A DNA stretch of 64,000 nucleotides from Flaveria trinervia (lineage: Eukaryota > Streptophyta > Magnoliopsida > Asterales > Asteraceae). The stretch is from contig CM046456.1 of the NCBI GenBank assembly GCA_025506515.1, positions 9,475,708-9,539,707 on the forward strand, read 5' to 3'. Of this stretch, positions 56,845 through 64,000 are shown piece by piece; position 1 is the stretch's first letter; each line of letters starts with the position of its first letter. The notes beneath the pieces are model-generated. The model was not told the DNA's origin, did not search any database, and was given only the letters and a program-made list of their open reading frames with translations. The translations under genes and the position numbers were made by a program.

Positions 56845-59150
56845 TTACATGACAACCGAATCACAGAATAAGAGTGTAATATACTCCTTAAGTGTTTTTT
56901 CTGGAAAAGTGAACCCTTCATTGTATATGTATGCCACGTCTATCATTCGTGACAGATTAACAAATGGAGCAAGTAGATCCGTCGGGACCTCTGTTGGCTT
57001 TAGGCACCCCTCGTTTATGTCTTCCCATGCATTTTCGACAATATTTTTTAGTGCCTCCATAGCTACATCATTTGACACCCCAAAAGTTTTCATATATGCT
57101 TCAACACTTGTGATAGATATACCCCTTTCACGCTCAAACTACACATGATCATCAAATGTTAGACTATACAATACAATATGGTATTTTGTACTTATGACCA
57201 AATAGGTTGTACAAAATAAGGTGAATTGAATACCTCAACACTCATGACGTCATCTGTGAGCCGTCCGATTAGCTCTGCAGCTACTTTGATCTTTGGATTA
57301 CTTTTGTACCAAGCAACAGCCTCTTGCGTGACAATCTTGCCCATACCGATTAACGCAGACTTACAAAATAAATCATATGTAGATGTAACAACCCAACCTC
57401 TATATACTCTTCATATGATGGCACCTCACCACTATGTCTCCATTCAGCCTCTTGATGGTAGCCTCCAGCCAAGTCTTGTAACTAGACTCGTAATAGAAAT
57501 GAAGGAAAATTAATAATATAAATTAAACATTTAAATAGATTGTAAGTAATTAAGTAAGAATATATAATGAAGCATAAAATACAATCTTAAATCTTACAGC
57601 TTTTTTTGAAACCTCAACTATGATATTTGTTGTTCCGTGAGGTAGTTGCTTATTGAATTCAGCATACTCGTTCAGTACAATTTCATAGAATGGTTTGATA
57701 TATTCAGGAAGTTGCGAGATAGCACTAATGTCCCACCTAAAAGATCCAAACAAGTAATATCATATTAAATTATGATCACTTGATAAGCAATCAACAATTT
57801 ATATGGTTTAGCATCTGTAAATGTGCCCAAAACGTCAACTAGATGCATGAGTTTAGTAACAAATACCTATTTATTGCATCACTTAGAAGTCGGATCTCCT
57901 CAATCGTAGCATATGCATCATATGTGTCATCTAACACCAACACAAACATTAGAACTTTTGTTGCTATGATCCGGGCTTGAGAGTAATAAGGCTCCAAGTA
58001 TATTGCCAATATCCATACATAGATCTCAGGTACTCTATCTCTTACATAAGGTAACTTTACTTTTAAGTCCAACTCTTTCCACCACCTAAATCAGATGTAA
58101 CAATTCATTATCATTTACAATGTCACTATTAAGCATGGGTAGAGAGGTATGTTTAACGGAACCCTTGTTTTAATTTACAACTTACTTTGAAACAATTTGA
58201 AGTTCTTCCTTTTGTAGGAGTTGCAAGTAGTTAAAATGCACCTTTGCAAGAACTAGTAGCGAGTCATATCTTGATATTTCTTCCTCAAAATTGAGCAAAT
58301 ACCGCCTTGCTTCCACCATTGGATGCCCTCTATTATAAGGTCGCTCCAACACATGTTTCACTCGCCGTGCAAGTGTACCTTGGAGTGTTTTTTCTATGGC
58401 TTTTAGTTTTGTTTCTGTGAATGCAATGGCTCCATCTAGTACAGATTCTCCTCTTATTTTTAGATGAGCACTTTCATAGAAAGTTATCATACCTCTCACG
58501 TCTGTACCAATGTCTTCCTTGAATCTACCCGAACTAAAATCCTTGAATTTGTTGAACACGTCTGCATAACCACCGGTTTTTAGTAGAGACATAAAGAACA
58601 TATTACATGACTTTAACGATACCATGAAAACAATCTTTGTTTACGAGTGACTCACCGCAAGAAAACCTATAACCAAAGGTTCTAAAAACCTGAAAGTGAA
58701 TAGATGTTGTATAGAGATCTGCTTCGCGATAACTTTCCAAGTTAAGTTGGTTGAAAAGTGTATCAAGTTGCCCATCAATATCTTTCACGAAAAGATATGT
58801 CATACCAAGACGATACACACAATAGATCAAACTCAATTTCTCGTTTGGATCGATAGTAGGATCTAATATCAATCTTCTCACTTATTCTTTCGGCTCCTCC
58901 ATAGCTTTACCATATGCTTCCAATTGCTACAAAATGAAAAACATATGTACATTCTTATTTTTAACAAACACAACAACTAATGCTTTACAAGTGTGTTATC
59001 TATTTGTGCAACGAATTTGTGTGAGTAATCGATATGAGCTCTTACCGAATTGTCAAGAGAGAACGATAGGAAACGATCACCCCAAATCGAAGGCGGAAAG
59101 TTGGCCAACGAACGCACCGGCTCCATGGTGTTAGCTTCAGTTGTGGCCAT
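56845..59150 (-). pseudogene. Sesquiterpene synthase (TPS-a type), seven exons, broken
   Basis: Would cyclise farnesyl diphosphate in the cytosol; no plastid transit peptide (MATTEANTMEP, then NFPPSIWGDRFLSFSLDNS). Inferred exons: 59150-59046, 58926-58656, 58561-58186, 58086-57867, 57736-57598, about 57490-57234, 57138-56845, all with GT-AG edges. Exon 4 holds RDR and the metal-binding DDTYD. DDVMSVEFE, the NSE/DTE motif, spans exons 6-7. Three lesions: TAA at 58882-58884 (codon 50, usually Glu in KEEVRRL), one extra G at 58079-58081 in the conserved WW-K stretch opening exon 4, and a one-base loss near 57390 after EEYIEVGL. About 545 codons, the normal family length. The product (germacrene- or caryophyllene-like) cannot be told from this. 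Confidence 0.9.
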
Positions 59151-59250
59151 GTGGTGCAGTAGTGAAGCTTGTGGTTTTAATGATCTAAAGACTATTGCCA
59201 CTTAAAGTATATAGACCGGTATAGCAATTATTTGGGGTACATATGGAATA

Positions 59251-59260
59251 CTATTTATAG
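59251..59260 (-). promoter_or_regulatory. Putative TATA box of the terpene synthase gene
   Basis: CTATAAATAG on the minus strand, about 100 bases upstream of the ATG at 59150, a normal plant promoter distance. Confidence 0.65.
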
Positions 59261-60727
59261 AGGACGTATCCTCATGCTAGGAGCTTTTCATTATGGGTGT
59301 GAGTTCAAAGTTAATATGATTGGACAAACACGACATAGTGAGTTAAAATAAATAAATATTTTACGAAGACCATGGGCCATTTGGGTTTGTTGTAGTTCTA
59401 GTGAGAACCTTTTGGTGGTAAAATGGTATACCTTACATCTAAATTTACATCTAAAGGTTGTGAGTTTTAATTATTGTATAATGTGTGTGCGGTAATTTTA
59501 AAATAGAGTGGATGTGGAGTAGTGAGCATGTGTTTGTTTGGTAAAAAATAGATTTTTTAAAAATAGATTTGTTAGAAACATACTTTTTATTCCCAAATGA
59601 GTGTTGTTGAAAAACTTATTTATCATAATGGATGATTTCAAAAATATTTATCAAAATAGGTGTTTTTAAAACACTTTTTTTCCTTCACTCCTAATCATAT
59701 TGGATAAAAGAAATTTTATTTAATTTAGTAGAAAATGTCAAAGAAAATATTTTTAATGAAATCAAAAAATTGTTAGGACTGTGAGACGTCTGTAACATTT
59801 TTTAAGAAATAACTAATTAAACTATATCATATTTTTTTTCTAAAAGAATAAAACGTAAACTATTTATAAAGTATATATTTTGTTTGATCGTGATATTAGA
59901 AATGCTATTTATTATAACGTGTTTTACATCTATATTCTTCTTTTATTAGCGGTTTTAAAACTGTTTTGCTTATTAAATGACTTTTTTAAACCATTCATAT
60001 TTTTAATGTATTATTCCGATTTTGAAAAGTCCTTTTTTAACGCCGTTACTTTTCTAAAGACATTTAGAAAAATATAACATTTTTTAAAAGCCGTTTAGGA
60101 AAAAGAAGTTTTAGAGAATATGCTTAGATAAAATAAACAGTTTTAAGAAGTACGTTTAAATACCAAATGATTTTGTAAAGGAGGTTAAAAGAACCAAACG
60201 GTTTAAATAAAGGGTTAAATCCCAAACGGTTTTATAAGAATAAGAATGTATCAAAACCCTAAACGATTACAATCAACCTTAAAAAAACAAACGGTTTATA
60301 AAAAACCAAAATGTACCATAAACGAACTTTTGATACAAATTCTTTAAAACAAATTAACGTTTATTAAGAAAAAACATTTTTGATAGAAAATACACATATA
60401 TATTTTATAAACGTTCTATAACACATCATGATATAACAGAGTTTCATATCTCATTACAAACAGAAAGATAATATATATATATATATATATATGTATGTAT
60501 ATGTTTTAACTTTTCTTAAAATCACTCCTCTACATATATATATAACTGATTGGGTTATACAAACACTCGTTTATATTATTGAAATATCTTATTGTCTCTA
60601 TCTTTTTTCATGTATCTATATGTATGTATAGAAAGATATAGAGAAGATAAAATAAATTGGATGTATCAATAACATACCACATATATAACCTACTTAAATT
60701 GTTTTATATATAATAAGACATTTTAGT
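59261..60727. other. AT-rich upstream/intergenic sequence
   Basis: No gene supported. AAACGGTTT-type words recur at 60195-60320 and a short (AT)n run lies at 60472-60492. Confidence 0.4.
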
Positions 60728-60855
<128 letters not shown>

Positions 60856-61140
60856 TATAATTTTACTATTCAAGTCCATGTAATATATAGGTTTTTTATA
60901 GATCCATGGGTAAGAAAGCTCGTAGGCATAAGATAAATTATTAAACTTTAAATGATAGACCCATATTATGTTAGTGTTAACAACATTTTTAAGTTTCACA
61001 TTTATTTTTAAATGCTAGTAACTTTTACATACAATATTATTTTTTTAAACATTACACCATAAGAACAATCGGTTTTTAATATTTAAAATATATATACTTT
61101 TGATATATACATAAAAACAAAGTTTTTTATGTTATTTTAG

Positions 61141-61700
61141 ATCATTGTTTAATATTCGTCAGCTTCTTGTGTAATATCATATTATTGTGTAATATTCATT
61201 ATATCATTGTGGTTGATATTAACCATTTTATTAAGTATTATGTTTTTCAAAAATAATAATTTTTAAATAACACAATGCTAAAACTGTATTTTTTTAACGT
61301 TTTCTTGTTTATTGTGTAATCATAATGAGGTAATTGTGTAATACTCGTCAACTAGCTTATTTTATTTATTATTAATAATCGAGTCTAGTGCTAGTCATTG
61401 TGTTACCTATGTATCTAATGTTAACCATTGTGTTTTTCTAAAATGGTGATTTTCAAATGACATAATACTGAAAAATTAATTTTGCTTACGTTTTTTAGTT
61501 TATTATGTAATCATGATTATATCATTATATTATATTCATCAAGTAGTTCATTGTGTCTATTGTTAATAACTGAGTCTAGTGTTGGTCATTATCTTACATA
61601 TTATGTTTAATGTTGATCATTGTGTTATGTGTTTTGTTTTTTATTATGATAATCTTCGAATAACACAATAATGAGTAATGTAAACTTTTTTTATGTTTTA
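61141..61700. repeat. Degenerate AT-rich tandem repeat, about 190 bp, three copies
   Basis: Copies start near 61120-61140, 61309 and 61499. Each contains TTATTGTGTAATCAT, a CGTCAACTAG-like word, TAATAATCGAGTCTAGTG, GTTAACCATTGTGTT and an ATAACACAAT-like word near the end. Divergence is high. Confidence 0.65.
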
Positions 61701-63569
61701 AGTTAATTTTTATATTTCTTGTTAGATAACTATGTAATCCTCACCAATTCAAAAGATAACACAATTACCTGACAACTAAATAATAAGTAAAAAAACATGA
61801 AAGAAAACTTTGTTTTTCATATTAACAATATACATGTTTTAAAGATTAAAAATATGTTTGTTTTTATTGTGTAATTTATGTAGTCTTTTTAAAAATAATA
61901 ATGTCATATGTAAAAGTTATGAATATTTTTTAAAAAATGTAGAACTTTAGAAAGGAAAACATTGTCAGTTTTGCTATCAACCTAATTTTGATTAAAAGGA
62001 TACATGTAAGCATCTTAATCATTTTTGTATTTTTTGAATTATAAAATTCTTTGTATCTTAATATTTTCCAACAAATTTTTCATCTCAAAAAAGTCTTTGA
62101 ACACTTGGTAATAAATTCAAAGGCTTAAAAATTAAAAAAAAAAACTCAAAAAGAAGAATTTATATGTGCAATTGTGCACCAATGAATTCAGGGAAGACGA
62201 ACCCAACTTCGCCTTCGCAAAGATAGAAATGTGGCACATCAAACTAAATGAAGACAAGACAATTGGTAGAATTCTAATAAGCCCAATTTTGATTTGTACA
62301 TAGTACAAATGTTTTTATTATCATTTTTTTTCTTATTCCTTCTATTTTTTATTTTTTTCATTTTATGCATTCCGTAAAAAAGTTGATGAATTTATGCATA
62401 CTACTCAATTGATTAACATAATAGTTTGAAAAAACTTCAACTTGTAAAAGATAAAAGTCCTCTATGATATAAAACAGACATAGGATATCTAAATATATTG
62501 GGGGAGAAAACAAGAAATTCTGTATGACTCAATATATCTGACAAGTAGTACTATATGTTAACCAAGATGCATCTTACTCTCTAGTACTTCGAAAATGTAC
62601 TTTTGAAACACCAATGGGCAGTAAAAGAAATACATAAAAACTAAGTACTATATTTTACTTTGATGTGAAAATGTAACAAAACATTTCTTTTTATTTATAA
62701 CATTGTATTTTATTTTAATTAGATTTTATTCATAAATTCTAAAAAGATTAATAAAGAAAGTAAGAGAAAAAAGAGAAAATTACTACGGACGGATAGTGTC
62801 CTTTAAAGATGAACTAGTATGGACATATTCGCTCATAGAAAATGCCATTAACTTTCCCATGTGTATTAGTACTTATTGAGTATAGGATAAATCTTCTTCT
62901 CTTTGTTACTATGAACAATATTGTTATGTTACTACCAACAGAATAAACAAACAGAATTAAATAAATTGCTCCATTATTGTCAGGTCTAGTCGTTAAAATA
63001 GTTTTAAATAAATTAAGTCGGGTCACTGTTATATAATAGGTTTTTGAGAATAGAAATATAAGTGTTTGTTTGGTTTGAATAGTCAAAAAGAATTTTATTT
63101 GGTTCATAACTTATCTAATTATATTCAACTAGGTGCATTCACTATTAAGCATTGAGCGAATTTTCTTTGTGTGCGTAATTGAACATCATATACCTCTTTG
63201 AGTGACCTCTAAAACTGTAGTATTAACATTAAGATTGCATCTTCAAGCATTCTTATTATGCGACACAGGTGTTGACTTAATAACATTGTTTGTTAGCTTC
63301 CTCTATTAACAAAGGATAATAAATACATAATGATGAAAATGCAAGTGTTTGAGTAGTGGTCATATTTAAGAATGCCTCATGTCACACAAATTGATGGCAT
63401 AAAGTCCCTGTAAAAAGAACATGAATTGCTCAAATGACAAGATTACATACCTTAACAAAATGTGTGAAATAAACAACCACCTACAATAAGTATAAAATAT
63501 AGTATTTGGTTTGAGAAAGTCACAAACCTGTTTTAGCAACCAATCCAAATAAATTTCTTTCGATCCAAA
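61701..63569. other. AT-rich intergenic sequence
   Basis: No supported gene. The minus-strand frames at 62814-63107 and 63366-63731 show no domain that I recognise, and the second runs into the ATCGG block. Confidence 0.4.
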
Positions 63570-63860
63570 TTTATTAATTTCGCGTTGTAAAAATCGGCCT
63601 AGTCGGCCGATTAATCGGTGATTAATCGCTAGTCGGTCGGTTATCTTGGCGATTTCATGTAATCGGCGGATAAAATCGGTAATCAGATGTAGTCGGACAA
63701 AATCGGACCTAGTCAGCCAAAATCGGACCAAATCTATCCAAATCGTAACTAGTCGGCCCTAATCGGCCACTAATCGACAGCTAGGTTCCGGCCAAATTCC
63801 GGTCACATTTTGGTCAGTTCCGGCCAAATGTTTGGAATTACGGCCAAATCTTAAAATTTT
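63570..63860. repeat. ATCGG-rich block and CCGGCCAAAT block
   Basis: AATCGGCCGATTAATCGG-like words (AATCGG, GTCGG, AATCGC) repeat from 63584 to 63780, followed by TTCCGGCCAAAT and TTTTGGTCA words to 63860. A local motif cluster without clear unit length, probably part of a larger repeat that leaves the window. Confidence 0.6.
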
Positions 63861-64000
63861 TGGCCAAATACCTGTAAGTTTTGGTCAAATGTGTTTGTAT
63901 ATATATAAATCTAAACATTTTTGTAAAAATTCCATATAAAAATGAGTGTGTGTATACATTGAAAACTGAAAATTACTTATAAAAGTTTCAATCCCATTAA
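63861..64000. other. AT-rich window end
   Basis: No feature seen. Confidence 0.4.

Noticed and set aside
63366..63731. 121-codon minus-strand frame
   Set aside because: Half of it is ATCGG repeat; no domain or start context.

Overview
The window looks like repeat-rich intergenic DNA from a flowering plant nuclear genome. The density and style of the Ty1/Copia and Ty3/Gypsy elements, the retroelement 'additional ORF' at 17341-20130 and a TPS-a type sesquiterpene synthase gene suggest the daisy family (Asteraceae). That assignment is inference from family resemblance, not from a search. The only host gene I recognise is the terpene synthase at 56845-59150 (minus), and it is broken. Almost everything else is nested, truncated or rearranged transposable elements.

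Region by region: (1) 1-4008 is a gutted Ty3/Gypsy element: LTR with a four-fold diverged repeat, PBS, decayed gag, scraps of pol, PPT and a truncated 3' LTR. (2) 4009-17612 is a giant inverted duplication of a Copia element (arms about 5.27 kb, 4009-9279 and 12348-17612) around a 3.1 kb loop carrying gag, protease and the start of integrase. The right arm continues into a long retroelement ORF of unknown role (17341-20130). (3) 20226-21733 is a minus-strand Copia LTR followed by a PBS and a second, shortened LTR. It sits in the RNase H of a further plus-strand Copia remnant (21734-22613). (4) 22614-34367 is a Copia element whose two halves are in swapped order: gag and protease lie at 23514-26537 between LTRs, while integrase, RT and RNase H lie at 29829-32848. 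Pol is cut at the same point in both halves, so the locus is a circular permutation. (5) 34854-40510 is an LTR fragment split by a CACTA-type DNA transposon (35748-39370, TSD CAA), which itself holds a likely solo LTR. (6) 40605-55290 is a long-terminal-inverted-repeat element interrupted by a complete Ty3/Gypsy chromovirus-like element (41330-53965, TSD ACACC). That element's gag is split by another solo LTR (48336-50861, TSD GAACG). (7) 55291-64000 holds two sorts of material: a small MITE and the terpene synthase pseudogene, then AT-rich DNA with a TA microsatellite, a degenerate tandem repeat and an ATCGG-rich block.

No element here appears able to move by itself: all have stops, frameshifts or missing segments. 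The most informative observations are the circularly permuted Copia element, the 5 kb palindrome, a 90-nt GT-AG intron-like segment carrying the only stops between gag and pol of the Gypsy element, and dense arrays of short inverted-repeat motifs placed upstream of TATA boxes in two unrelated Copia families.
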